Part shown: piece after piece, positions 42,901 through 50,481 of the stretch | How positions within the stretch are numbered: position 1 is the stretch's first letter | Layout: each line of letters opens with the position of its first letter | NCBI GenBank assembly: GCA_020633195.1 | Contig: JACKEC010000021.1 | Location: forward strand, 124,001 to 188,000 | Length of the DNA: 64,000 nucleotides | Origin: Sandaracinaceae bacterium | Lineage (GTDB): Bacteria; Myxococcota_A; Polyangia; Polyangiales; Sandaracinaceae | Direction of reading: 5' to 3' | Notes under the pieces: model-generated | Databases searched by the model: none | The model's input: the letters and a program-made list of their open reading frames with translations, nothing else | Told to the model about the DNA's origin: nothing | Position numbers and translations under genes: made by a program

Positions 42901-44560
42901 GCTTCTTCTCGCCGAGCACGTAGCGATCGCCCGCGTGGAAGCGCTCGTTGAGCTCGTCGCTCTTGGGCAGCGCCCCGCCCTTCGGGAAGCGCAGCGCGAG
43001 CGGGCGCGGGGTGTCGAAGAGCGTGCGCGCCGCCTCCTCGGTCTCTTCGCGCGCGTGCACCGCCTCGAGCGCGTCGAGGTCCGCGCTCGGGAGTAGGCGC
43101 TCGATCTGCGCGTGCCGCTCGTAGACCCCCGCCGGGTTGTGGATCTGCGCGAGCGGGTAACACAAGTTGCGCCCCGCCCAGGCGCCGGCGGGCCGGAAGT
43201 TGCCGCTCTTCTTCACCCCGCCGAACGGGAGCCGCGGGCTCGCCTTGTTGGTGCTGCGGTTCCGGTTGAGGATCCCCGTTCGGACGTCGCGCTCGTAGGC
43301 GCCGAACGCGTCGAGGTCCTGCGTGAACACGCTGTGCGCGAACCCGTAGGGCGTGCCGTTCAGCGCCGCGATCGCCTCCGCGTCGTCGTCGAAGGTCTCG
43401 ACGCAGAGGTCGGGTCCGAACAGCTCGTGGTCGGTGTAGCCCGCGATCTCGTGCACGCCCTCGGCGAGCCGGTGCAGCGACGGCGCCACGAACGCGCCGC
43501 CGTCCCGCGCGCCGCCCTCGACGATCGCCTCGGCGCCGCCCGCGCGCGCCTTCGCGATCGCGGCGAGGAAGCCGGCCTTCGCCCGGGAGGTGGCCATTGG
43601 GCCCGCGAAGCAGCCCGCGTCCTCGGGGTCCCCGAAGCGCAGCTCGGTCAGCACCGCGCGCAGCCCGTCGACGAAGCGGTCCGCGACGCTCGCGTGGACG
43701 AGCACGCGATCCGAGCACGTGCAGCGCTGCCCGGTCGTGAGGTAGCCGCTCGTGATGACCTCGTGGATCGCCTGGCGCAGGTCGGCGTCGCCGCGGACGA
43801 CGCACATGTTCTTGCCCCCCATCTCGAGCGCGAGGAGCATCTCGGGCCGGTCGAGCGCGCCCTCGAGGATGCGCCGCCCGGTGGGCCACGAGCCGGTGAA
43901 CGCGAGCCCGTGGACGTGCGGGCTGCCGACGATCGCCGCGCCGACCGCGCCGCCGCCCTGCACCACGTTGACCACGCCGGGCGGGAAGCCCGCCGCGTCG
44001 AGGGCCTCCGCGTAGCGCTGCCCGGCGAGCGGGGTGACCTCGCTCGGCTTCACCACGACCGTGTTCCCGAGCAGCAGCGCCGGCAGAACGTGCGCGTGGC
44101 AGAGGTGCAGCGGGAAGTTGAACGGGCCGAGCACGCCGACCACGCCGTGCGGCCGGTAGCGGACGATCTCGTTGGCGAAGCCCGGGAGCGCGCCCCCCGC
44201 GAGCTCCGCGCGGACCGCGGCCTCGACGAGCGCGAAGCGGCCGAGGAGCGCGCCGATCTCGACGCGGGCCTCCGAGCGCAGCTTGCCCATCTCGAGCGAG
44301 ATCGCCTCGCTGAGGCCGTCGGCGCGCGCCTCGATGGCCGCGCGGAAGCGCATCAGCACCTCGAGGCGCTCGTCGAGCGAGCGCGCCGCCCAGCCGGGCC
44401 ACGCCTCGGCCGCCGCCTCGCACGCCGCCGCCGCGCGCGCAGGGTCGGCCGCGGTCTCGAGGACGACGCGGTCTTCGTGGGCCGGATCGTGGCTGGTGAA
44501 TGCTTCTCCGGTGGGCCCGTGGAAGGTGCCACCGACGTAGTCGCCGCGCGCTTCGGTCAT
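39974..44560 (-). CDS. Fusion of aldehyde dehydrogenase, class III aminotransferase, GNAT and a degenerate aminotransferase
   Basis: 1,528 residues in one frame. About 1-480: aldehyde dehydrogenase (GPFNFPLHLCHAHVLPALL, LEMGGKN, catalytic C280 in TTGQRCTCS), closest in type to succinylglutamate-semialdehyde dehydrogenase. About 560-1000: class III aminotransferase (TNGGAEANEKAY, VDEVQCGFG, Schiff-base K843 in CFAKRAQVG). About 1010-1180: GNAT acetyltransferase with QGHGIGR starting at Q1101. About 1200-1528: a second aminotransferase-like domain where the Lys position reads WWTGGQAG (1409-1416) and the DE motif is VETAS, so it should not bind PLP covalently. The likely role is amino-acid or polyamine metabolism; the substrate is unknown. 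Confidence 0.8.
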   Translation of the reverse strand: MTEARGDYVGGTFHGPTGEAFTSHDPAHEDRVVLETAADPARAAAACEAAAEAWPGWAARSLDERLEVLMRFRAAIEARADGLSEAISLEMGKLRSEARVEIGALLGRFALVEAAVRAELAGGALPGFANEIVRYRPHGVVGVLGPFNFPLHLCHAHVLPALLLGNTVVVKPSEVTPLAGQRYAEALDAAGFPPGVVNVVQGGGAVGAAIVGSPHVHGLAFTGSWPTGRRILEGALDRPEMLLALEMGGKNMCVVRGDADLRQAIHEVITSGYLTTGQRCTCSDRVLVHASVADRFVDGLRAVLTELRFGDPEDAGCFAGPMATSRAKAGFLAAIAKARAGGAEAIVEGGARDGGAFVAPSLHRLAEGVHEIAGYTDHELFGPDLCVETFDDDAEAIAALNGTPYGFAHSVFTQDLDAFGAYERDVRTGILNRNRSTNKASPRLPFGGVKKSGNFRPAGAWAGRNLCYPLAQIHNPAGVYERHAQIERLLPSADLDALEAVHAREETEEAARTLFDTPRPLALRFPKGGALPKSDELNERFHAGDRYVLGEKKPPVFDHLRSVGPWMVSVDDEPLSVMDTMSQTATLPAGFAPDAVVRAYVEGDFGDAVTASADTTLGDDPHALAYAAALRERAPGLPTVSFTNGGAEANEKAYALCLANAKPGAKKLLAFEGAFHGRTLLALYASHTPSKRVPFQIAGYEVEFVPAPTRAVFADGEPIEPADWTSVWGAGDVDTAKARWGSSEDPALRAEVESLAIVAAQLDAGGYFAVAVEPMQSEGGDRYLGARFHRALRLLTRARGVSLIVDEVQCGFGLGGPFLWHQRFGYVDAKGEPDGPDCLCFAKRAQVGVCMSRFDDPEPTNAFPASLARGRLHALGVDERDARRIEALVRPRLETLTARWGHKIENPRLQGYALAFELADTAELNAFLGQRFWRGAVVFAAGTRTARYRLSSSYDERTIDLLFDSIQRSLAWLEAHPGKKPPAWEDFEPPPREDRYTIPYRVRRCDPSEADALLPAIRAIEARVYEPARRDTEAHLRKGFHADGIAVVAEVEEGAKWRVVGSALAAPLEEVADVVGPDEDPMLGRDNTVYSIAVTVDEGFQGHGIGRALKLAQLVAARAMQRPDGSPRYAHSSGRNRIPDASAMARLNDSLGAYTVRAIEAAYEGEGVARYYRQPLGRFAIDAVRAPERAAPATDLASGLARPLAHAPASLAALRDAGALYGPTVNKITVLNYLTPAIVRATEWVAALTPALPHAYLCSSRDETLDKSIRALRWHRASADAVIAFEGAYVGHTTAAARSVSDPATHRQGAPYFEWPRVPHPADGVEASIAALRAAIGDAPEKIFGIYVEPVQERTGKVAPDAFWPALEQLRAETGVPVVFVETASAYYRSGLGAFAHHGLPFTPDLMIWWTGGQAGFVHTSTRYRVTAPFTLVSTWDGDELSLIQMHHQLRAARHVDVAAASAALDAALAGTESRGLGLYRVIASGADADALAAEGVRVRRFANGCLGVAPALDTAIEDAAALAAALR

Positions 44561-44604
44561 GGGGCGCGGAGGATAGCAGCGGGCCTCGGATATGCTCCCG
44601 GCCG

Positions 44605-47352
44605 GTGACGCGAAGAGGGACGATTCTGGGGGTCTCCGTTTCCGACGTGCGGCTCGCCGCGGCGGCGGGGCTGACCCTCTTCGCGCTGCTCGGCGGGCAC
44701 ACCGTTCTCGAGGTCGCGCGCGACGCCCTCTTCCTCGCGACCCTGCCGGCGCGCGAGCTGCCCTTCACCTACCTCGCGATCGCGCTCTTCGCGTGGCTCG
44801 CGGTGGGGATCGACCGGCGCCTGTCGACGCGCCTCGAGCAGCGCCGCCTCGCGATGATCACCCTGCTCGTCGCGGGCGCGGGGACGGTCGGCTTCTACTT
44901 CGCCTTCGGATCCGACCAGTGGTGGGTGTGGTGGATCCCGCACCTCTTCTACGTGTGGACGGGGCTCATCTCGACGTTCGCGGTGACGCAGTTCTGGCGG
45001 CTCCTCGCCGAGCTGTTCACGATCGTCGAGGCCAAGCGCCTGTACTCGCGGATCGCCGCGGGCGGCTCGCTCGGCGCGGTGGCCGGCGCGAGCCTCGCCG
45101 ACCTCACCCAGACCTGGCTCGAGCCGCGCGAGCTGCTCCTCGTCGGCGCCGGCTTGCTCGTCCTCACCTCGTTCATCCCCGGGCTCGTGTTCCCGCCGGT
45201 GCCCCCCGTCGAGCGGTCCGACGAGGCCGCGCGCCCCTCCAGCGACGGCGGCCCGGACGCGATCACCTACGTCCGCCGTCTCGTCGCGCTCGTCGCCCTC
45301 TCGTCCATCGCCGCGGTGCTCGTCGACTACGTCTTCAAGGCGACGATCGCCGATGAGCTCGAGCCGAGCGAGCTCGCGGCGTTCTTCTCGCAGTTCTACG
45401 TCGCGCTGAACCTGGCCTCGCTGTTCGTCCAGATCGCGCTCGCGCCCCGGATCCTGTCGTGGCTCGGCGCGACGCGCGCCATCGCGGTGCTCCCGGTCCT
45501 GTTCGCGCTCGGCGCGGCGGGCCACGCGGTGACGGGCCTCTTCGCGCTCGCGGTCCTCCTCAAGGGGGCCGACGGCGGGCTGCGCCACTCGCTGCACCGG
45601 AGCGCGTTCGAGCTGCTCTACCTGCCGCTGAGCAAGGCCGTCCGCAACCGCTACAAGACCGTCATCGACGCGCTCGGCCAGCGCGGCGGTCAGGCGTTCG
45701 GCTCGCTCGGGATCCTCGCCCTCGGGCTCGCCGGCGTCGGGCCCCGGCAGCTCTCGATCGCGGTCGTGGTCCTGTCGGTCCTCTGGGTCGTGCTCGCGCT
45801 GGCGCTGCGGCGCCGCTACCTCGATCTGTTCCGCGCGAACCTCCGCGCCGGCTCGATCGAGACGCGCGTCGAGGTGCCCCAGCTCGACCTCGGCTCGCTC
45901 GAGAGCCTGATCGCTTCGCTCAACAGCCCACGCGACGACGAGGTGCTCGCGACGCTCGACGTGCTCGTCGACTACGAGCGCACCGCGCTGGTGCCCGCGC
46001 TCCTGCTCTACCACCCGTCCCGCCCCGTCGTGCTCAAGACGCTGGAGCTCTTCGCGGCGTCCAAGCGCTCCGACTACCTGCCGATCGCGCGGCGGCTGCT
46101 CGAGCGGGAGGACCCCGAGATCCAGGCCGCCGCGATGCACGCCATGGCGGGGCCGCTCGACGAGGCGGAGCTGCGAAGCGAGCTCGGCCACGACCACGGC
46201 CGGCCCGCGCGCGCCGCGGTGCTGGTGGGCCTCGTCGCCCGCGGGCTCGACGCCGACGGATCGGCGCGGGAGGAGCTCCGGCAGTGCACCGAGAGCGCGG
46301 AGCCCATCGTCCACCTCGCGCTCGCCCGGGCGATCCGGCTGCGCGCGGATCCGCGGTTCGCCGATCTCCTCGACGCGATGGCGAAGAGCGAGGACCCCGA
46401 GCTGGTGGGTGAGCTCGCCGCGGCCTACGGCGCGATGGGCGACCCGGTGGGGATCCCGCACCTGATCGGCTGGCTGGGGCCGCGCTACTCGCGGCTGCAG
46501 GCGCGCGACGCGCTCGTGGCGCTCGGCGACCCGGCGCGCGAGGCGATGATCGAGGCCCTCGGCGACGTCACGCTGCCGCTCGACGTGCGGGGTCACCTGC
46601 CGCGCAGCCTCTCGCGCTTCCGCTCGGCCAAGACGGCGCGGGCCCTGTTCGACCAGCTCCTCGACGAGCCGGACGGATGGGTGGCCTACAAGATCCTGCG
46701 GGCGCTGCGGCCGCTGCGCGAGTCGATGCCGGACCTGCGCTTCGACGAGCGCGCGCTCACCCGCTTGATCCGCGACAACCTCGAGCGCGCCGCCCGGGTG
46801 CTCTCGCGCCGCGTCGCGCTGGCGCGGGGAGTGGCCGAGGATCCGTCGCGCGCGACGCAGGGCAGCGAGCTGCTCGAGCCCGTCCTCCTCGACAAGCAGA
46901 ACCAGGCCCTCGATCGCGCCGTCCGCCTCGTCGCGCTGCTCTCGCCCAAGGAGGACCTGCGCCGCATCACCAACGCGCTGCGCCACGGCGATCGGCGACG
47001 CCGCGCGGAGAGCCGCGAGCTGCTCGGCGCGATCGCCCCGAGCGCGGTCGCCCCCGCCCTCGACACCCTCCTCGCCGACGACCCGCTCGAGGACCGCCTC
47101 GCGCGGGCGCGCGCGTCGATCGAGGCGCCGCCGGTCGAAGCGGACTACGCCACGCTGATGAAGGCGCTGCTCGAGGACGAGAGCGAGGCCGTGCGCGCGG
47201 TCGCCGCCTACCACGTCGGGGAGCTCGGGCTCGTGGAGCTGCGCGACGACCTCGCGCGGGCCTGCGAGCTCGTCTCGGGGCTGACGCGTGACGTCGTGGT
47301 CCGCGCGCTCGAAGATCTCGACGTCGCCCGCCGGGAGGTCGCCCGTGGCTAG
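44605..47352 (+). CDS. MFS/NTT-like membrane transporter with C-terminal HEAT repeats
   Basis: 915 residues from GTG 44605. About 12 membrane helices fill residues 10-425 (GLTLFALLGGHTVLEVARDAL, FVQIALAPRILSWLG, GILALGLAGVG). The layout resembles MFS proteins of the ATP/ADP translocase-like (NTT) type. The cytoplasmic C-terminal ~480 residues are HEAT-type helical repeats. Its substrate is unknown. The next gene, a double cNMP-binding protein, starts before this stop, so the two products probably act together, perhaps as transport gated by nucleotide signals. Confidence 0.8.
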   Translation: MTRRGTILGVSVSDVRLAAAAGLTLFALLGGHTVLEVARDALFLATLPARELPFTYLAIALFAWLAVGIDRRLSTRLEQRRLAMITLLVAGAGTVGFYFAFGSDQWWVWWIPHLFYVWTGLISTFAVTQFWRLLAELFTIVEAKRLYSRIAAGGSLGAVAGASLADLTQTWLEPRELLLVGAGLLVLTSFIPGLVFPPVPPVERSDEAARPSSDGGPDAITYVRRLVALVALSSIAAVLVDYVFKATIADELEPSELAAFFSQFYVALNLASLFVQIALAPRILSWLGATRAIAVLPVLFALGAAGHAVTGLFALAVLLKGADGGLRHSLHRSAFELLYLPLSKAVRNRYKTVIDALGQRGGQAFGSLGILALGLAGVGPRQLSIAVVVLSVLWVVLALALRRRYLDLFRANLRAGSIETRVEVPQLDLGSLESLIASLNSPRDDEVLATLDVLVDYERTALVPALLLYHPSRPVVLKTLELFAASKRSDYLPIARRLLEREDPEIQAAAMHAMAGPLDEAELRSELGHDHGRPARAAVLVGLVARGLDADGSAREELRQCTESAEPIVHLALARAIRLRADPRFADLLDAMAKSEDPELVGELAAAYGAMGDPVGIPHLIGWLGPRYSRLQARDALVALGDPAREAMIEALGDVTLPLDVRGHLPRSLSRFRSAKTARALFDQLLDEPDGWVAYKILRALRPLRESMPDLRFDERALTRLIRDNLERAARVLSRRVALARGVAEDPSRATQGSELLEPVLLDKQNQALDRAVRLVALLSPKEDLRRITNALRHGDRRRRAESRELLGAIAPSAVAPALDTLLADDPLEDRLARARASIEAPPVEADYATLMKALLEDESEAVRAVAAYHVGELGLVELRDDLARACELVSGLTRDVVVRALEDLDVARREVARG

Positions 47353-48313
47353 ATCGCTCGTCAACACCACGCTCCGCGTCCCGATGCCGCTCGGCCGCCT
47401 CGATCAGGCCGCCGATCTCGGGCGCGTGGAGCGCATGCTCGCGCTGCGCGCGTTCCCCGGGTGGCACGACCTCCGCTCGGACGAGCTCGCGACCCTCGCC
47501 GCGATCGCGCACCCGCGCCTCGCGCCCGCCGGGACGGTCCTCGTCGCGCCGGGCGAGGAGGTCGACCGCCTCTTCCTCGTGGTGTCGGGCGAGGTCGAGG
47601 CGAAGCTCGGGAGCCGGGTCCTGGGGCGCTACGGCCCGGGCGACTCCGTCGGCGGGCTCGTCGCCTTCGGCGGCGCCGCGGACGGCTACTTCGCCACCGC
47701 GGTCGAGGACACGACCATGCTCGTGCTCCGCACCTCCGAGCTCGAGGAGGTCTTCGAGGATCGCTTCCGCGTCCTGTCGCACGTGCTCCGCGAGCTCGCG
47801 CGGCAGATCATCCGCCTCCGCAAGCGGATCCTCCCGACCGCGGGCTTCCCGCCCGACGCGAAGACCGGAGACGCGTGCCCGGCGCGGTCCCTCGACCTGG
47901 TCCAGCGCATGTTCTACCTGCGCAAGAACCTCGGGATGGAGGGGTCGAGCATCGACTCGGTCGCCGTGCTCGCGAAGACCGCGGAGGAGATCCGCCTCGG
48001 GCCCGGCGAGGCGCTGTGGCGCACGGGCGATCCGCCGACCTCGATGGTCGCGATCCTGTGCGGGCGCGTGCGCTGCGAGAGCGCCGAGGGGCACGTCTTC
48101 GAGCTCGGCGCCGGCGACCTCGCCGGCAGCCTCGACGCCACCGCGGAGCTCCCGCGCTGGTACGACTGCCACGTCGTCGACGGGCTGGTGGGGCTGCGGA
48201 TGTCCCACGACATCACGTTCGACGTGTGGGAGGACCACCCGGAGCTTCCGCTCCGCCTGCTGCGCGCGTTCAGCCGCTCCGTGCTGGCGCTGCTCGATCG
48301 GGACGCGACGTGA
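47345..48313 (+). CDS. Protein with two cyclic-nucleotide-binding domains
   Basis: 322 residues from GTG 47345, which overlaps the transporter stop. The first cNMP-binding domain (about 50-150) has VLVAPGEEVDRLFLVVSG, VLGRYGPGDSVGGL and ATAVEDTTMLVL, and the second (about 215-310) has LWRTGDPPTSMVAILCGRVR and ELGAGDLAGSL. The canonical PBC RxA arginine is not clear in either, so nucleotide binding is uncertain. No DNA-binding domain is present, so it is a signalling partner, most likely of the transporter. The end overlaps the convergent GGDEF gene by 44 bases. Confidence 0.8.
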   Translation: MARSLVNTTLRVPMPLGRLDQAADLGRVERMLALRAFPGWHDLRSDELATLAAIAHPRLAPAGTVLVAPGEEVDRLFLVVSGEVEAKLGSRVLGRYGPGDSVGGLVAFGGAADGYFATAVEDTTMLVLRTSELEEVFEDRFRVLSHVLRELARQIIRLRKRILPTAGFPPDAKTGDACPARSLDLVQRMFYLRKNLGMEGSSIDSVAVLAKTAEEIRLGPGEALWRTGDPPTSMVAILCGRVRCESAEGHVFELGAGDLAGSLDATAELPRWYDCHVVDGLVGLRMSHDITFDVWEDHPELPLRLLRAFSRSVLALLDRDAT

Positions 48314-49733
48314 CCACGCGGTCCCGGCCGCCGCGCTTCGCCTCGTAGAGCGCGGCGTCGGCCCGACCGAGCAACGCGGCTTGCGCCTCGCGCCCGTCGC
48401 GCGCCGCCACGCCGATGCTCACCGAGAAGCGACCGAGCGGCTGCGATTCGGCCCCGCGCACCTCGAGCGCGGCGATCTCGGCGCGCAGCTTCTCGGCGAC
48501 CTCGGCCGCCGCGTCCGGCCCCGTCTGGGGCAGCAAGACCCAGAGCTCCTCGCCGCCGACCCGCGCGACCGTGTCGACCTCGCGGGTGTGCTCCTCGAGG
48601 ATGTGCGCGAGCGCGACGAGCGCCGCGTCGCCCGCGGCGTGTCCGTGGGTGTCGTTGAGGTGCTTGAAGTGGTCGATGTCGAGCGCGAGGAGGCTCAGCT
48701 CGTGGCCGTAGCGGTCCGAGTAAGCGAGCGCGCGCACGAGCCGCCGGTCGAAGAGGCGCCGGTTCGGGAGCCCCGTCAGCTCGTCGTGGGTCGCGAGCTC
48801 CTCGAGCCGCTTCACGAGCTGCGCGTTGTGGATCGCGAGCGCGGCCTGCGCGGCCACCGCCTCGAGGTAGCGCGCCGCGAGCTCGCCGAGCGGGTCGTGC
48901 TCCGGCCGCGTCAGGACGAGCAGCCCGATCTCGTCGTCGGCGTGGGTGATCGGGATCGCGGCGAACGAGCCCGTCCGCGGCAGCTCGTCCCAGAAGCCCA
49001 CCGCGCGCGGCGCGCGCGACACGTCGGGGACGACCATGACGCCGTGATCGAGCGCCCACGGGCCGCCGCTCGGGCGGTCGACGGAGCGACCGACGGGCGA
49101 CTCCTCGAAGCCCCACGCCGCCCCGATCTCGAGGCCGCCGTCGTCGGTGCGCAGGAGCACGGCGAGCCGGGACGCGCGCAGCGCCGGGCCGATCCGGGTG
49201 ACGAGCACGTCGAGCACGCGATCGAGGTCGTGGCTGGAGGTGCTCTCGCGCAGCACCTCGAACAGGAGCGAGCGCTCGGTGAGGCGCTGCTCGAGCTCGC
49301 GCTGCTTCTCGGCGAGCTCGTCGGCGAGCTCGAGCTCCCGCTGCTTCACCGCGAGCTCGCGCTGGCCGTCGATCAGGTCGCCCTGGAGCATCGTGACCTG
49401 CGCGAGGACGCGGTTGAACGAGCGCGCGATGCGCCCGACCTCGTCCTCGCCCATCTCCGGGACCCGCTGGAGGAAGTCGCTCTGCTTCACGCGCGCGTCG
49501 AGCGACTCCGCCAGCGTCGTGAGCCGACCGCCGAAGGAGCGCCGCACGACGACCGCGGCGGCCAGGCCGCCCGCGAGCGCCGAGGCGAAGAGCGCCAGCC
49601 ACCACCACCACGGATCCAGATCGGACCCGCCGTGCGCGAGGTAAGCGGAGCCCTGCAGCACGGCGCCAGCGGCGGCGCCAGCGATCAGCGCGGCCAGGGC
49701 GACACGGAAGGCCGCCTTTCGGAAAGCGGACAT
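48270..49733 (-). CDS. Membrane diguanylate cyclase (HAMP-GAF-GGDEF)
   Basis: 487 residues. Two membrane helices (about 8-30 and 42-63) are followed by a HAMP-like segment (LDARVKQSDFLQRVPEMGEDE), a coiled coil rich in RELE, a GAF domain at about 155-300 and GGDEF at about 315-475. The active site reads GGEEL, and REVD five residues before it is the RxxD inhibitory site for c-di-GMP. It makes c-di-GMP from GTP. It lies downstream of tRNA-Met and its hairpin, and overlaps the convergent cNMP-domain gene by 44 bases. Confidence 0.92.
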   Translation of the reverse strand: MSAFRKAAFRVALAALIAGAAAGAVLQGSAYLAHGGSDLDPWWWWLALFASALAGGLAAAVVVRRSFGGRLTTLAESLDARVKQSDFLQRVPEMGEDEVGRIARSFNRVLAQVTMLQGDLIDGQRELAVKQRELELADELAEKQRELEQRLTERSLLFEVLRESTSSHDLDRVLDVLVTRIGPALRASRLAVLLRTDDGGLEIGAAWGFEESPVGRSVDRPSGGPWALDHGVMVVPDVSRAPRAVGFWDELPRTGSFAAIPITHADDEIGLLVLTRPEHDPLGELAARYLEAVAAQAALAIHNAQLVKRLEELATHDELTGLPNRRLFDRRLVRALAYSDRYGHELSLLALDIDHFKHLNDTHGHAAGDAALVALAHILEEHTREVDTVARVGGEELWVLLPQTGPDAAAEVAEKLRAEIAALEVRGAESQPLGRFSVSIGVAARDGREAQAALLGRADAALYEAKRGGRDRVVTSRPDRAAPARSG

Positions 49734-49754
49734 GGGAGGTGGTCAGACGAACGA

Positions 49755-49780
49755 GGCCCGGAGCGGAGTTGCTCCGGGCC
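49755..49780 (-). terminator. Strong hairpin after tRNA-Met
   Basis: GGCCCGGAGC pairs perfectly with GCTCCGGGCC around a six-base loop. It starts nine bases after the tRNA 3' end and ends 22 bases before the GGDEF start. The downstream bases on the minus strand have only scattered Ts, so termination may be partial. Confidence 0.7.
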
Positions 49781-49788
49781 CCTGCTAC

Positions 49789-49862
49789 TGGCGATGAGTG
49801 GAGTTGAACCACTGACCTAGCGCGTATGAAACGCCCGCTCTAACCAACTGAGCTACATCGCC
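49789..49862 (-). tRNA. tRNA-Met (CAT)
   Basis: 74 bases on the minus strand. The acceptor arms GGCGATG and CATCGCC pair fully with A as discriminator. The D arm is GCTC-AGTTGGTTA-GAGC, the anticodon loop is TTCATAC with anticodon CAT, and the T arm is AGTGG-TTCAACT-CCACT. The CCA end is not encoded. It looks like elongator tRNA-Met; a tRNA-Ile2 with modified CAT cannot be fully excluded. Confidence 0.93.
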
Positions 49863-49878
49863 GATGTCGAGGGCGCGC

Positions 49879-49906
49879 AGTATAGGTACGAGCAAGTACC
49901 TGTCAA
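49879..49906 (-). promoter_or_regulatory. Near-consensus sigma-70 promoter for tRNA-Met
   Basis: On the minus strand TTGACA (49901-49906) is followed after 16 bases by TATACT (49879-49884). Transcription would begin about 10 bases before the tRNA. The spacer itself is an inverted repeat (GGTAC...GTACC). The -35 overlaps the stop of the next gene upstream. Confidence 0.85.
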
Positions 49907-50382
49907 CGGCCCTCGGGGTCCTCGTGACCGCGCCAGGTCGTCCCCCGAAACGCGCCGCTCAGGCGCTTCCACGAGGGCTTGGAGTCCTCGTCCTGCACGG
50001 TGAGGACGCGCAGCCGCAGGACGACCCGCTTCACGTGGCTGGTGGTGACGTAGTCGGCCCGGGGCGGCTCGCCGACCTCGAAGACCGCCGCGTTCCCGGG
50101 GCGAGGCAGCGGGAAGGTCAGCTCGAGGCCCGACTCGCCCCGGCGCTGGCCCCCGGTGAGGAGCGCGCCGATCAGGCGGTTGCTCGGGTCGGGCTCGCCG
50201 GTCTCCGCGTTCGAGACGCCGAAGCAGCGCATCCCCCAGTCGACGTCGTAGACGGTGTTCTGCGTCCAGATCTGGAGCGCGCACCAGTCCTCGCTCGTCA
50301 TCCCGGGCCGCCCCGGCTCGTAGACGAGCTCGACCTCGACGAACGGGGGCGGCGCGATGAGGGTGTCTCCGTTGAGCTCCAC
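49903..50382 (-). CDS. Hypothetical protein
   Basis: 159 residues from GTG 50382; an ATG at 50424 would add 14 residues but lies inside the TetR-type operator, so I prefer the shorter form. No family recognised. The chain is mostly beta, with PPPFVEVELVYEPGRPG near the start and KRVVLRLRVLTVQDED near the end, and no signal peptide or membrane segment. It is divergent from the TetR gene and probably under its control. Its stop region carries the -35 box of the tRNA promoter. Confidence 0.6.
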   Translation of the reverse strand: MELNGDTLIAPPPFVEVELVYEPGRPGMTSEDWCALQIWTQNTVYDVDWGMRCFGVSNAETGEPDPSNRLIGALLTGGQRRGESGLELTFPLPRPGNAAVFEVGEPPRADYVTTSHVKRVVLRLRVLTVQDEDSKPSWKRLSGAFRGTTWRGHEDPEGR

Positions 50383-50404
50383 GCCCCCGAGATTATCACC
50401 GGTC

Positions 50405-50428
50405 TCACGCGAATGATCATTCACGTTC
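50405..50428. promoter_or_regulatory. TetR-type operator, copy 1
   Basis: The core GAATGATCATTC (50411-50422) is a perfect palindrome inside CGCGAATGATCATTCACGTTC (21 bp). It lies in the divergent region between the hypothetical gene and the TetR gene. Copy 2, 53 bp away, differs at one base. Confidence 0.75.
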
Positions 50429-50458
50429 TAGGCAAGCGATCGTATTTGACCTTGATTC

Positions 50459-50481
50459 GACGCGAATGATCGTTCACGTTC
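50459..50481. promoter_or_regulatory. TetR-type operator, copy 2
   Basis: The core GAATGATCGTTC is palindromic except at one position. It ends at the base before the TetR GTG start, so the repressor could block its own transcription or translation start. TTGACC at 50446-50451, between the two copies, may be the -35 box. Confidence 0.75.

Noticed and set aside
39902..43096. Open frame of about 1,064 codons on the plus strand
   Set aside because: It is antisense to the ALDH/aminotransferase fusion, whose frame contains intact catalytic motifs.
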